From assembly GCA_900317635.1 (NCBI GenBank), contig ONHN01000005.1, positions 1 through 64,000 of the forward strand: a stretch of DNA of 64,000 nt, in the 5' to 3' direction. Of this stretch, positions 17,394 to 26,626 are shown piece by piece (position 1 is the first letter of the stretch; each line of letters starts with the position of its first letter). A program made the translations under genes and the position numbers. The notes beneath the pieces are model-generated. The model ran no database searches, was not told the origin of the DNA, and saw only the letters and a program-made list of their open reading frames with translations. The stretch comes from an uncultured Prevotellaceae bacterium (GTDB taxonomy: Bacteria; Bacteroidota; Bacteroidia; Bacteroidales; Bacteroidaceae).

Positions 17394-19970
17394 TTAGAAC
17401 ATTACTTTCTTACCGCCTACGATATAGACACCGCCCTTAGCAGGCTTTTCAACGCGACGACCAGAGAGGTCGAAGATGATGAAGTTGCCGTCTTTGTCGA
17501 GCTGTGCGGCATTGATACCGCTCACGTCGTCGATGTTGGGAACGACGTGGTCGTTACCGTTACCTTCGGCAGCCTTGATAACGAAGCCTGCTTCGACGAG
17601 GTCGGCGGGCAGGGTGAAGTTGCGCGTGTTGGCTACGTAAACGAGCTTGCCGTTCGTGTCGTAAACCTTGAAGCCTACAGCACCGCCTTTACCGCCAGGA
17701 TTGTTGATGATAATCGTGGTGCGGCGCAGGTCGTAAACGTAGTCGCCATCGGCAAACTGGTCTTCGTGGTAGAAGTCGGTGTACTGGCCGAGCTGGCCAT
17801 TGCTGCTACCGATAGGATATTCGTTGCTGAAAGCCACCTTCTTAGACGTTGCGGTAGCTCCATCGTAGGTGGCGGCGGGAGCCGTGATGCGGTCTTCGAT
17901 GAAGATAGCGTTACAAGGCTTGAGGTTCATACCAGCTACGCGACGCTTAGCTGCGGCAATGTCGCTGGCCGCGCAGGTTACGTAGAAGTTGTTGTAGTCG
18001 CCTACGAAGTGGGCCTGACGCGTAGAGCCGTTGATGGTGTGGCTCTCGGTGGTAGGCAACATGAAGAAGCCGTAAACGTCGAAGAACTCCGTGAGGTCGT
18101 AGCCGCTGACTTGGCAGCACGTTACGTAGAACTTCAGGTAATCGTTGGCTGCGCTGACGAAGGTGCCGCCGCTGTGATCCATGGGCGACTTACGCATAGC
18201 GCGGAAGAGGTCGGGATAGAAGTTGGGGGCGAAACCGCGAAGGTGGAAGTACTGGTAGAGCTGCCAGTAGAGGTGCGTGCACTGCCAGAGGTCGGCCTGG
18301 CCGCTGCTGACGCTGTTGTCGTGAACGCGGTCGAGCCAGGAGATGCCCTTGTGGAACTCGTTCATCGTGGTCTTGATGCTGGAGGCACGGCTCGTGGCAT
18401 AGCCTTGGTTATAGACGGCGATGTTGGAGAAGACGTTGTTAGATACCTCGGTGCAACCAATCATATTGATAAGCTTCTGGCGGTTGTGGCCTTGCTCGTG
18501 GGCGGGACCCCAAAGCGAACCGGCACTGGTCAGCATGTTCTTGTAGTTGAAGACGGAGCCCATCGTGGTCTTGTTATAGTAAGTGCCATAGGTGGTAGCG
18601 AACATGTAGTTGTAGTCGATAGAGGTGATAGACCACATGTTGTTGAACTTACCGCCAAAGTCTTCGTACAGACCCATTGTTTCGTCTTCCATCTGTGCGA
18701 TGCGGCTCCAGCAGTCCATCATGCCGTTAACCTCGGTGGGGCAAGCCTTGAGGAGCTCAACGCGGTCGAGGTTGTAGATATGATGGCTGGACTTCATAAT
18801 GATGGTAGGACCGCTGAAGGTGTATTGCTGCATCTTAGCCCAATCGTCGTTGGTGTCGCCCTTCGTTTGGTCGAAGTAGCCGCAAACGGTACCGCCTTCG
18901 ATATGGACGGGGATTTCGGGATAGCTGTCAATATCGGTGTAAGGCGTCGTCGTTGTGTTGTTGACAATATAGAAGACGAAAGCTTGGCCTGCGGTAGAAG
19001 ATTTCACTACGTTGAAGCCTGTCCGCAGGTTGTACACCTTACCGGCGGCCTGTCCCTCGCCTACGATTTCGAGTGCGAAGCCCGTGGTGGTGCGGGGAAT
19101 GTCGCCAACATACACTTGCAGTACGTCGCCTGCCTCTACGCGCACACCCGTGGGGTTGGTCAGGCGGCCAAAGCTGTAGCCCATACCCGTGATGGAGGTC
19201 CACTTCTGGAAGTCGCTATAGGCCTTGTAGGACGCTATGCGATAGGTCTTCTCGGTCTTGTTCCAACCTTCTTCATAGACAGTCCACGTGTTGTTCTTCA
19301 CCTTCAGGGCCATGTCCTTAATGGGTTGGGGCAGGGTGCCCAAAGCGGCCAGCAGGTCGGCATCGGAGGCCGACTTGTAGGCATCGTTGAGTTCGGTGCA
19401 GGAACCGTCGGTGAAGATACCGGCCAGCACTTCGGTGTAGGCCGAAGCGTTGTCCTTCATCTCGCCGTATGCAGCATAGCTCTCCTTCGAGGCTTGCAGG
19501 GCGGCCTCGTCAACCTCAACCTCTTCAAACTTCCACTTGCTAGCACCGGCATCGGTGCCCCACTTCACGATGTTGTAGCTCTGCGAACTGGCGCAGTGGA
19601 GACCATAGGATGTCTGGGCACCATCGGCAATGGCATAAGCACCTTCGGAACCAGAGATGTTGAACGACCCCCCCGTAGCGCGAGCATAATAGAGCGTGGA
19701 GTAGTTGCCCGTGTTGTTAGCGATGAAGTGCCCCGTCACGGCATTCTCGAACTTGTAGGCAGAACCGGTGACAGAGACTTTCCATACTTGCATATAGTCG
19801 CTCTCGTCCTTCATAGAGCCGTTGAGCTCGTTCGTGGCAACGTTTTCGGCCACCACACGGCCATCATACTCAGCGCTGGCAATGCGGTAGTACTTACCGT
19901 CCACAGGCTGAGCCATGCCAATGCCTGCCGTCAGCAGGCACAGAGAAAAGAAAGTAAAAATCTTTTTCAT
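17394..19970 (-). CDS. Secreted M60-like (enhancin/mucinase) metallopeptidase
   Basis: 858 residues. Signal peptide MKKIFTFFSLCLLTAGIGMAQ; an N-terminal carbohydrate-binding-like region (YYRIASAEYDGRVVAEN); a central M60 catalytic domain with the zinc motif HEQGH in WGPAHEQGHNRQ, plus a downstream glutamate region (GCTEVSNNVFS); and a C-terminal block SGRRVEKPAKGGVYIVGGKK typical of exported Prevotella-type proteins. M60-like proteases of gut Bacteroidetes degrade mucin-type O-glycoproteins. Its nanA neighbour fits that role. It has an exact Bacteroidota promoter. Whether the C-terminal block is a sorting signal is inference. Confidence 0.88.
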   Translation of the reverse strand: MKKIFTFFSLCLLTAGIGMAQPVDGKYYRIASAEYDGRVVAENVATNELNGSMKDESDYMQVWKVSVTGSAYKFENAVTGHFIANNTGNYSTLYYARATGGSFNISGSEGAYAIADGAQTSYGLHCASSQSYNIVKWGTDAGASKWKFEEVEVDEAALQASKESYAAYGEMKDNASAYTEVLAGIFTDGSCTELNDAYKSASDADLLAALGTLPQPIKDMALKVKNNTWTVYEEGWNKTEKTYRIASYKAYSDFQKWTSITGMGYSFGRLTNPTGVRVEAGDVLQVYVGDIPRTTTGFALEIVGEGQAAGKVYNLRTGFNVVKSSTAGQAFVFYIVNNTTTTPYTDIDSYPEIPVHIEGGTVCGYFDQTKGDTNDDWAKMQQYTFSGPTIIMKSSHHIYNLDRVELLKACPTEVNGMMDCWSRIAQMEDETMGLYEDFGGKFNNMWSITSIDYNYMFATTYGTYYNKTTMGSVFNYKNMLTSAGSLWGPAHEQGHNRQKLINMIGCTEVSNNVFSNIAVYNQGYATSRASSIKTTMNEFHKGISWLDRVHDNSVSSGQADLWQCTHLYWQLYQYFHLRGFAPNFYPDLFRAMRKSPMDHSGGTFVSAANDYLKFYVTCCQVSGYDLTEFFDVYGFFMLPTTESHTINGSTRQAHFVGDYNNFYVTCAASDIAAAKRRVAGMNLKPCNAIFIEDRITAPAATYDGATATSKKVAFSNEYPIGSSNGQLGQYTDFYHEDQFADGDYVYDLRRTTIIINNPGGKGGAVGFKVYDTNGKLVYVANTRNFTLPADLVEAGFVIKAAEGNGNDHVVPNIDDVSGINAAQLDKDGNFIIFDLSGRRVEKPAKGGVYIVGGKKVMF

Positions 19971-20004
19971 TGCAATGATAACTTTGGTTTGCAGTTTTCC
20001 GCGT

Positions 20005-20034
20005 CAAAGTTAGGCATTATTTTCCTACAAGCAA
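20005..20034 (-). promoter_or_regulatory. Promoter of the M60 peptidase gene (TTG-N19-TAACTTTG)
   Basis: On the minus strand TTG (20032-20034), 19 bp, then TAACTTTG (20005-20012): an exact Bacteroidota -33/-7 arrangement, 35 bp before the ATG. Confidence 0.8.
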
Positions 20035-20083
20035 GTTTTTTCTTCCGTTTTTGCATCTTCGCTTGGCAAAAAAGGCTTTGAGG

Positions 20084-20167
20084 GACGAGTGACGAGTGAC
20101 AAGCTGCAAACTCGCCAGCCAAGGCATACGCCCCAACGGCAGCGTATGCCTACCCGTCACTCGTCAC
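20084..20167. repeat. GTGACRAG repeat as a nested hairpin element
   Basis: GTGACGAGTGAC (20089-20100) and GTCACTCGTCAC (20156-20167) form outer arms; GGCATACGC (20123-20131) and GCGTATGCC (20142-20150) form an inner stem. The element lies between two divergent promoters and contains no frame. Confidence 0.85.
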
Positions 20168-20214
20168 TCTTTCACTTGTTAACTAAAAAGCGTCGCGTTA
20201 CGAGAGAAAAGCGT

Positions 20215-20222
20215 TATCTTTG
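20215..20222 (+). promoter_or_regulatory. Predicted -7 element for the GHL10 gene
   Basis: TATCTTTG exactly fits TAnnTTTG, 24 bp before the ATG at 20246. A -33 TTG at the usual distance is not evident. Confidence 0.6.
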
Positions 20223-20245
20223 CGGCTGTTAACACAAAAAAAGCT

Positions 20246-21748
20246 ATGCGAAAGGGTTTATTCACTCTCCTTCTACTCTGTTTGAGCCTTGGCTTGGCAC
20301 TGGCTCAAACGATGCCGATGCCTAAGCGCGAGATGCGCGGGGCATGGATACAAGCCGTCAACGGACAGTTTCAGGGTATGAGCCGCGCCGAGATGCAGCA
20401 AAACCTGACAAACCAGCTCAACGTGCTGGCTGAATGCGGTGTGAACACCATCATGTTTCAAGTGCGCGTGGAGGGCGATGCGCTCTACGAAAGTCGTATT
20501 GAGCCTTGGAGCCGTTACCTCACAGGGCAGCAGGGTTTGGCTCCCTCGCCTCGCTGGGATCCGCTGGCATGGATGGTAGAGCAATGCCACCGTCGCGGCA
20601 TGGAACTGCACGCATGGATCAACCCCTATCGCGCTAAGACGAAGGGCACCACGGAACTTGCCTCGACCCACCCCTACTGTCTGCACCCCGAACGCTTCTT
20701 CGAGTACGACGGCCTGTACATCTTCGACCCCGGCGTGCCCGAAAACCGCGACTACATTTGCCGCATAGCAGCCGACATCGTCAGTCGCTACGACGTCGAC
20801 GGTCTGCACATCGACGACTATTTCTACCCCTACCCCGTGGCGGGCCTGCCTATCCCCGACGACGGAACATTTGCCAAGTACGGCGGACGCTTTGCCAGCC
20901 GCGACGACTGGCGACGCAACAACGTGAACCTCCTCATCAAGCAGTTGCACGAAACGTTGCGAATGGTGAAGCCATGGGTGAAGTTTGGCGTATCGCCCTT
21001 CGGTATCTACCACAACGCCGACAGCTCCAACATCCCTGGCTCGCAAACGCGCGGACTGCAAAACTACGACCAACTCTACGCCGACGTGTTGCTATGGGTG
21101 AAGAACGGATGGATTGACTACAACGTGCCGCAACTCTACTGGCAGATTGGCCACACGACAGCCGACTACGCCACGCTCGTCAGGTGGTGGGCCGCCCATG
21201 CCAGCGAGCGCCCGCTCGTCATAGGGCAGGACGTGGAGCGCACCGTGAAATATGCCGACGTGAACAACCCTGGCATCAACCAGATGCCAGCCAAATTCCT
21301 GCTGCAACGCACCACGCCAGGCGTGGCGGGCAGTTGCCTATGGTATAGTGCCGCCGTTGTGCGTAACGAAGGGGGTTACGCCTCGGTGCTGAAGAAATAC
21401 TATCATCGCACCCTCGCCCTGCAACCCTCCATGCCCTTCATCACAGATAACGCACCCCGCAAGGTGAAGAAGATGAAGGTGAAGGACATGCCCGACGGAC
21501 GATACCTCTTCTGGCAAGCGGGCAAGAGCCGCGACTGGACTGATACGCCCACAGCCTATGCCGTCTATCGCTTTCCCAAAGGGGCTCCTCAAAACTTAGA
21601 CGACAGCAGTGCCCTGCAAGGCATCACCCGCTTCCCGCTATGGAAATTGCCCAACGAGGGAACAGGCATACAATATTATTATATAGTCACTGCCCTCAAC
21701 CGCATACAGAATGAGTCGGCAGGGGCAAAGAAGAAAGTTAAGTTTTAA
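20246..21748 (+). CDS. Glycosyl hydrolase-like 10 (GHL10/DUF187) secreted protein
   Basis: 500 residues. Signal peptide MRKGLFTLLLLCLSLGLALAQ, then a TIM-barrel of the GHL10 family: REMRGAWIQAVNG, NTIMFQVRVEGDALYES, LHAWINPYRAKT, VDGLHIDDYFYPYP, WVKFGVSPFGIYHN and PQLYWQIGHTTADYA. The paired aspartates in HIDDYF are the probable catalytic region. A C-terminal fibronectin-like stretch (about 410-500) follows. Members are thought to act on polysaccharide or peptidoglycan, but the substrate is unproven. thrA starts 22 bp downstream, so the two may share a transcript. Confidence 0.88.
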   Translation: MRKGLFTLLLLCLSLGLALAQTMPMPKREMRGAWIQAVNGQFQGMSRAEMQQNLTNQLNVLAECGVNTIMFQVRVEGDALYESRIEPWSRYLTGQQGLAPSPRWDPLAWMVEQCHRRGMELHAWINPYRAKTKGTTELASTHPYCLHPERFFEYDGLYIFDPGVPENRDYICRIAADIVSRYDVDGLHIDDYFYPYPVAGLPIPDDGTFAKYGGRFASRDDWRRNNVNLLIKQLHETLRMVKPWVKFGVSPFGIYHNADSSNIPGSQTRGLQNYDQLYADVLLWVKNGWIDYNVPQLYWQIGHTTADYATLVRWWAAHASERPLVIGQDVERTVKYADVNNPGINQMPAKFLLQRTTPGVAGSCLWYSAAVVRNEGGYASVLKKYYHRTLALQPSMPFITDNAPRKVKKMKVKDMPDGRYLFWQAGKSRDWTDTPTAYAVYRFPKGAPQNLDDSSALQGITRFPLWKLPNEGTGIQYYYIVTALNRIQNESAGAKKKVKF

Positions 21749-21769
21749 GCCCCCTCCCCCCATAAAACA

Positions 21770-23740
21770 ATGAAAGTCCTCAAATTCAGTAGCACCATAG
21801 CCAGCACAGTCGATGGCATTGGCCGCGTGAGCAAGATAGTAGAAGCCGCCGCCCGCCAGGGCGAAGTGGAAGTCGTTGTAGGTTCCGACGAGAACGCGGC
21901 GCGCATTGCCGTAGAGCGCGGTGCCGAGGCCTTAGAGATATGGACCGACGTAGATGGTTTCATGACCGCCGACCCGTCCATCATCCCCGATGCCTACACC
22001 ATTCAGCGCCTGACCTACCGCGAAGCCATGGAACTGTGCAACTTCGGAGCTAAGGTTTTCGACCCACCCACGGTCTATCCCGTCATTGCCGCCGGCATAC
22101 CTATATATATTAAGAACGTCCTGCACCCCGAACGCCAGGGCAGCATCGTCACCGAGCGCGTAGAAGGGCGCCCCGAAGGTGGGTTGCCCGTCTGCGGTAT
22201 CTCCAGCATTAGCCACACGAGCATCGTCACCGTCAGCGGGCCTACGATGGTGGGCGTGGTCGGTGTAAACCAACGCATCTTCAAGGCATTGGCCGAGAGC
22301 GGCGTCAGCGTCTTTATGGTGGTGCAAACCTCCTCCGAGACGAGCACGTCGCTCTGCGTGCGCCCCGAAGATGGCGAACGCGCCTGCCAAGCGTTGGACG
22401 CAGCCTTCGCCAGCGAAATCGTGGGGGGAGCCATCTATCCTGCAAAACTCGACGAGGGACTGGCCACCGTGGCCGTCGTGGGCGAAAACATGAAACACAC
22501 GCCAGGCGTGGCGGGCAAGCTCTTCACCGTGCTGGGACGCAACGGCATCAACGTCTGCGCCATCGGGCAGGGCTCGTCGGAGATGAACCTCAGCATCGTT
22601 ATCGAACGACCACTGCTGCGCAAAGCCTTGAGCGTAGTCCACAGCCAGTTCTTCCTCAGTCAATACCAGCAGGTGAACCTCTTCGTCTGCGGCACGGGCA
22701 CGGTGGGCGGTAGTCTCTTGCAACAAATAGCCACGCAGCGCGAAGAGCTTATGCGCGAACGCCGACTGAAAATCAACCTCGTTGGTGTTTGCGGCACGAA
22801 ACACGGAGCCTACGATGCTGACGGCATCGACGCTGCCTCATGGCGCAAAGCACTGGAAACGTCCAACGTGCAGGGGGGCATCGCCGAAATGGTGAGCCGC
22901 ATCGCCGACCTCAACCTCTACAACTCCGTCTTCGTCGATTGCACCGCCTCGGACGAAGTGGCGGCTTGCTACGAACAGCTACTTGCTGGCAACGTCAGCG
23001 TCGTAACAGCCAACAAGGTGGCGGCCTCATCGGCCTATGCCAACTACAGCAACCTGAAGGAGACGGCGGCACGACGCGGCGTGAAGTTCCTCTTCGAAAC
23101 AAACGTGGGCGCTGGCCTGCCCATCATTGGCACCATTGGCGACCTGCGCAGTACGGGCGACCGCATCCTGCGCATCGAGGCCGTGGTCAGCGGCACGCTC
23201 AACTACATCTTCAGCAATCTCTCGGCCAACAAACCGCTCAGCGCCGTGGTCAAGCAGGCCAAGGAACTGGGCTACAGCGAACCCGACCCGCGTCTGGACC
23301 TCAGCGGGAAAGACGTCTTGCGTAAACTCGTCATCCTGGCGCGCGAGAGCGGCTACCGCGTAGAAATGGACGACATACGTCAGGAGTCCTTCCTGCCTGC
23401 CGACTTCTTTGAAGGCGACACGGAAACGTTCCTGCGCCGCCTGCCCGAACTCGATGCCGACTTCGAACAACGCCGCCAAAAGCTCGAGGCCGAAGGCAAA
23501 CGCCTGCGCTTCGTGGCTACGTGGGAGGGCGACCCCGACAAAGGCACGGGCACGGGCAGCATCGCCCTGCGCGAAATTGCCGAAGACCACCCCTTCTACA
23601 ACCTGCAAGGCACCAACAACATCGTTTCGCTCACCACCGCACGCTATCACGACCCTATGCTCATTCAGGGCTACGGCGCCGGTGCCGCCGTCACTGCCGC
23701 TGGCGTTTTTGCCGACGTGATGCGCTGCGCGAATTTCTAA
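21770..23740 (+). CDS. thrA: Aspartokinase-homoserine dehydrogenase with truncated kinase domain
   Basis: 656 residues where the bifunctional family usually has about 810. The homoserine dehydrogenase half looks complete (LFVCGTGTVGGSLLQQ, VTANKVA, FETNVGAGLPIIGT, KELGYSEPDPRLDLSGKDV). Both ACT domains are present (MVGVVGVNQRIFKALAESGV, VGENMKHTPGVAGKLFTVLG). The kinase half is broken: KFGGTS is replaced by KFSSTI, and about 155 residues are missing between IVEAAA and the GSD/ALEIWTDVDGFMTADP segment. The deletion is in frame, and no lost part is found upstream. It should make homoserine but is unlikely to phosphorylate aspartate. A separate aspartokinase must exist elsewhere. Confidence 0.88.
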   Translation: MKVLKFSSTIASTVDGIGRVSKIVEAAARQGEVEVVVGSDENAARIAVERGAEALEIWTDVDGFMTADPSIIPDAYTIQRLTYREAMELCNFGAKVFDPPTVYPVIAAGIPIYIKNVLHPERQGSIVTERVEGRPEGGLPVCGISSISHTSIVTVSGPTMVGVVGVNQRIFKALAESGVSVFMVVQTSSETSTSLCVRPEDGERACQALDAAFASEIVGGAIYPAKLDEGLATVAVVGENMKHTPGVAGKLFTVLGRNGINVCAIGQGSSEMNLSIVIERPLLRKALSVVHSQFFLSQYQQVNLFVCGTGTVGGSLLQQIATQREELMRERRLKINLVGVCGTKHGAYDADGIDAASWRKALETSNVQGGIAEMVSRIADLNLYNSVFVDCTASDEVAACYEQLLAGNVSVVTANKVAASSAYANYSNLKETAARRGVKFLFETNVGAGLPIIGTIGDLRSTGDRILRIEAVVSGTLNYIFSNLSANKPLSAVVKQAKELGYSEPDPRLDLSGKDVLRKLVILARESGYRVEMDDIRQESFLPADFFEGDTETFLRRLPELDADFEQRRQKLEAEGKRLRFVATWEGDPDKGTGTGSIALREIAEDHPFYNLQGTNNIVSLTTARYHDPMLIQGYGAGAAVTAAGVFADVMRCANF

Positions 23741-23771
23741 TGGCCATCAACGACTTTGTCTGTTTCTTCCT

Positions 23772-25163
23772 ATGTCACCCAACACCGCCCAATACAACGC
23801 CCTTGGCGAACAGCCCGTTGGCAAGTTGCTCCTGCAATATGCCATTCCTGCTATCATTGCAATGGCCGCCAGTTCCGTCTATAACATCATCGACGGCATT
23901 TTCGTGGGGCAGGGCGTAGGCCCCGATGCTATTATGGGGCTGGCACTGTGTGCCCCGCTCATGTCGCTGACGGCGGCATTCGGTGCCATGATAGGCGTGG
24001 GCGGTTCTACGCTGATGAGTGTGCGCCTCGGACAAAAGGACTACCGCACGGCGCAGGACATCCTCGGGAACGTCTTGGCCATGAACATCATCATGGGCGT
24101 TGGTCTGGGCATTATCCTTCTCATCTTCCTCTACCCTATCCTGCGCTTCTTTGGAGCCAGCGACTACACCATCGGTCCTGCTCACGAGTTTATGACGGTC
24201 ATTCTCTTGGCCAATCCCGTCACGCACCTCTACTTTGGCCTCAACAACATGCTACGCAGCACCAACCGCCCGCGCCATGCCATGTATGCCACGTTCGGCA
24301 CGGTAGGCCTCAACTGCGTGTTGGCACCGCTCTTCATCTTCGTCTTTGGCTGGGGCATTCGCGGCGCAGCTGCCGCCACGATGCTCTCGCAAGCACTGAT
24401 GCTCTGCTGGCAGCTCAAGCTCTTCTCCAACCAGGACGACCTTGTCCACCTGCGCCGCGAAATCCCGCGCATCCGCCGCAGCATCGTTGGCCGCGCCCTA
24501 ATGATAGGTCTGCCGCAGTTCCTCATCAACCTCTGCGCCTGCCTCGTGGCCATCATCATCACGCGCAGCCTCACTTTCTTCGGTGCACAAACCAGCGTGG
24601 GAGGCGATGTGGCCGTGGGTAGCTACGGCATACAAAACCGTTTGGTCCTCTTCATCGTGATGATTGTGCTGGGCCTGAACCAAGGCATGCAACCCATTGC
24701 GGGCTACAACTTCGGCGCACAGAAGTTCGACCGTCTCCTCGACGTGCTTCGCAAAGCACTCATCTTTGCCACCATCATCACCACTACAGGCTGGCTCGTC
24801 TGCGAAATCTTTGCCACACCGCTCGTCACGCTCTTTGCAAAGGACTCCCCCGAACTCATAGCCGAGGCGGCACGCGGCCTGCGCATCAACATGCTGACGT
24901 TCCCCCTCGTGGGCATCCAAATCATTGCCACCGCCTTCTTCCAAAGCATTGGCTACGTAGGCAAAAGCATCTTCCTCTCCCTCTCGCGCCAACTGCTATT
25001 GCTCCTACCGCTGTTGCTCCTCCTGCCCCACGTCTTCAGCAATCCGCTCGACGGCGTGTGGTGGTCGCTTCCTATCTCCGACGCCACTGCTTTCTTCATC
25101 GCCGTAGGCATGCTGACGTGGCAAGTGCGCTCGCTGAAAAAGAAGATCACGAATGACAAGTGA
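23772..25163 (+). CDS. MATE family multidrug/Na+ efflux transporter
   Basis: 463 residues with about 12 membrane helices in two related halves. MATE signatures: KLLLQYAIPAIIAMAASSVY, IDGIFVGQGVGPDAIMGLAL, and in the second half GLPQFLINL and GLNQGMQPIAGYNFGAQ. An inner membrane exporter using an ion gradient; substrate unknown. It follows thrA by 31 bp. The last codons (TNDK and stop) are read out of a GTGACAAG dispersed repeat, so the C-terminus has been reshaped by the repeat. Confidence 0.9.
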   Translation: MSPNTAQYNALGEQPVGKLLLQYAIPAIIAMAASSVYNIIDGIFVGQGVGPDAIMGLALCAPLMSLTAAFGAMIGVGGSTLMSVRLGQKDYRTAQDILGNVLAMNIIMGVGLGIILLIFLYPILRFFGASDYTIGPAHEFMTVILLANPVTHLYFGLNNMLRSTNRPRHAMYATFGTVGLNCVLAPLFIFVFGWGIRGAAAATMLSQALMLCWQLKLFSNQDDLVHLRREIPRIRRSIVGRALMIGLPQFLINLCACLVAIIITRSLTFFGAQTSVGGDVAVGSYGIQNRLVLFIVMIVLGLNQGMQPIAGYNFGAQKFDRLLDVLRKALIFATIITTTGWLVCEIFATPLVTLFAKDSPELIAEAARGLRINMLTFPLVGIQIIATAFFQSIGYVGKSIFLSLSRQLLLLLPLLLLLPHVFSNPLDGVWWSLPISDATAFFIAVGMLTWQVRSLKKKITNDK

Positions 25164-25168
25164 CAAGT
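25155..25168. repeat. GTGACRAG dispersed repeat overlapping the MATE stop codon
   Basis: GACAAGTGACAAGT begins inside the last codons of the MATE gene and contains its TGA stop (25161-25163). The following GACTACGCCG resembles the GGCTACGCCGACG block at 37673-37733. Confidence 0.75.
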
Positions 25169-25253
25169 ATGACTACGCCGCCAAAGCTACACTGCATACG
25201 CCTGCGTCCTCTTTTATCTACTACACACCTATAAACCTACAAACCTCCCCCTC

Positions 25254-25877
25254 ATGCCTTCCTACTTCTCTATCTGCATTGGTCGCCAGCTGGCCAGCGG
25301 TGGCCGTGCCATCGGTAAGTTGCTGGCCCAGCGTTTGGACTGTGCCTACTACGACAAAGAAATCATCTTTGCCGCCGCGCGAGAGAGTGGTTTCTCGCCC
25401 GAGGTCTTCGAGCGTAGCGACGAACGCCCTGGTTTCTTCGCCACGGCCATCCGTTCGCTCTCGCCCTTTGCCCAAGCTGCCGACCTGGCCAGCGGACCAC
25501 TCTCCGACGATGCCCTCTTCAACTTCCAATGCGAAGGCATACGACATGCAGCGGCACGTGGCAACTGCATCTTCATCGGGCGCCTGGCTAACTACGTCCT
25601 ACGCGACAACCCGCGCATGCTCTCCGTCTTCGTCACGGCCGACAAAGACGAGCGGGCCAGGCGCATCGCACAAACAGAAAACATCGATACAGAAGCCGCC
25701 TTACACCTCATCGAAAAAGCCGATAGCCGTCGCGCCGACTTCTACAACTTCTATAGCGGCCTCAGCTGGGGTGCCGCCGACGGCTACGACCTCTGCATCA
25801 ACTCCTCCCGCTTAGGCATAGAAGAAACGGCCTCTTTCATCGAAGCCTTCGCCCGCCAACAACTGAAGATAGAGTAA
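25254..25877 (+). CDS. Cytidylate kinase-like family protein
   Basis: 207 residues, matching the AAA_26 cytidylate-kinase-like family. A P-loop-like start (ICIGRQLASGGRAIGKLLA) carries Ala where Gly is usual, followed by CAYYDKEIIFAAARESGF and the LID-like FVTADKDERARRIAQTEN and SRRADFYNFYSG regions. The family is widespread in Bacteroidota and is distinct from the essential CMP kinase Cmk; the actual substrate is unknown. It lies 9 bp before the phosphodiesterase gene, forming a pair. Confidence 0.8.
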   Translation: MPSYFSICIGRQLASGGRAIGKLLAQRLDCAYYDKEIIFAAARESGFSPEVFERSDERPGFFATAIRSLSPFAQAADLASGPLSDDALFNFQCEGIRHAAARGNCIFIGRLANYVLRDNPRMLSVFVTADKDERARRIAQTENIDTEAALHLIEKADSRRADFYNFYSGLSWGAADGYDLCINSSRLGIEETASFIEAFARQQLKIE

Positions 25878-25886
25878 TACCTCGCC

Positions 25887-26375
25887 ATGAAACGCATCGG
25901 CATCCTCTCCGACACCCACGCCTATTGGGACGATCGCTACGCCCACTACTTCGCTGCCTGCGACGAGATATGGCACGCGGGCGACATCGGCAGCTACGAG
26001 CTCGCCGAACGCCTATCCCAAATAGCACCTCTGCGCGCCGTTTGCGGCAACATAGACGGCGGCACCATTCGCCTCGTCTATCCGCCCCTGCTGCGCTTCC
26101 GCTGCGAAGACGTGGAAGTCATGATGACGCACATCGGCGGTAAGCCCGAACGCTACGAGCCAACCATAGCCCGCATGCTACGCCTCTCCCCTCCCAACCT
26201 CTTCGTCTGCGGACATAGCCACATCCTCTGCATTGCCCGCCCCAAAGGCTACAGCCACCTCCACATCAACCCTGGCGCCGCCGGCATCTCAGGCTTCCAA
26301 CGCCAGCGCACCCTCGTCCGCCTACAAATAGACGGCTCCACCATCAGCAACGTAGAGGTGGTTGAACTGGGGTAA
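25887..26375 (+). CDS. YfcE/MJ0936 family metallophosphoesterase
   Basis: 162 residues. Two-metal phosphoesterase motifs in order: GILSDTHAYWDD (D-X-H), EIWHAGDIGSYE (GD), AVCGNIDGG (GNXD-like), MMTHIG, and FVCGHSHILC with INPGAAG. A cytoplasmic hydrolase of phosphodiesters; natural substrate unknown. It starts 9 bp after the cytidylate-kinase-like gene and ends at a weak hairpin, so it closes the plus-strand cluster. Confidence 0.9.
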   Translation: MKRIGILSDTHAYWDDRYAHYFAACDEIWHAGDIGSYELAERLSQIAPLRAVCGNIDGGTIRLVYPPLLRFRCEDVEVMMTHIGGKPERYEPTIARMLRLSPPNLFVCGHSHILCIARPKGYSHLHINPGAAGISGFQRQRTLVRLQIDGSTISNVEVVELG

Positions 26376-26395
26376 AAGACTTTTTACCTCTCTTT
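26371..26395 (+). terminator. Weak terminator after the YfcE gene
   Basis: GGTAAAA (26371-26377) pairs with TTTTACC (26382-26388), overlapping the stop codon and followed by TCTCTTTT. The stem is A/T rich, so efficiency is doubtful. Confidence 0.45.
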
Positions 26396-26436
26396 TGCTA
26401 TCACAGAACTCCATATATCTTAACCTCTTACGAATT

Positions 26437-26465
26437 GCAACCACGGTTACAGTAACCACGGTTGC
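26437..26465. repeat. Palindrome built on AACCACGGTT
   Basis: GCAACC at 26437 and GGTTGC at 26460-26465 enclose GGTTAC/GTAACC, giving a 29-bp near-palindrome broken by two AC steps. It also holds two direct copies of AACCACGGTT. Possible operator or hairpin in the intergenic region; no partner protein is apparent. Confidence 0.6.
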
Positions 26466-26474
26466 AAAGTTTTA

Positions 26475-26509
26475 GCGGACAGCAATAATAAGTTATTATT
26501 GGTGTCCGC
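26475..26509. repeat. 35-bp palindrome made of two GTGTCCGC ends
   Basis: GCGGAC at 26475 and GTCCGC at 26504-26509 flank AATAATA/TTATTATT. One mismatched pair breaks an otherwise nearly perfect palindrome. The right half is ATTGGTGTCCGC, the same terminus as the larger elements at 26893-27002 and 58989-59232, so this looks like two ends joined without an interior. Confidence 0.8.
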
Positions 26510-26626
26510 CTGCAGATTTTAGTCGAAAACGGATGGTTTTAAGCATCATGGGCTGATAACCTTTTGCTTTTGAGGATTTCAGGGCGAAAGAGTGGTTACA
26601 TCGTGATGGAAAGAGGGTGGTTTCAG

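Noticed and set aside
17325..20081. A 918-codon open frame on the plus strand opposite the M60 peptidase gene
   Set aside because: It mirrors the M60 gene, has no signal or domain pattern, and its composition is that of the reverse complement of a real gene. The minus-strand frame has a signal peptide, HEQGH motif and promoter.
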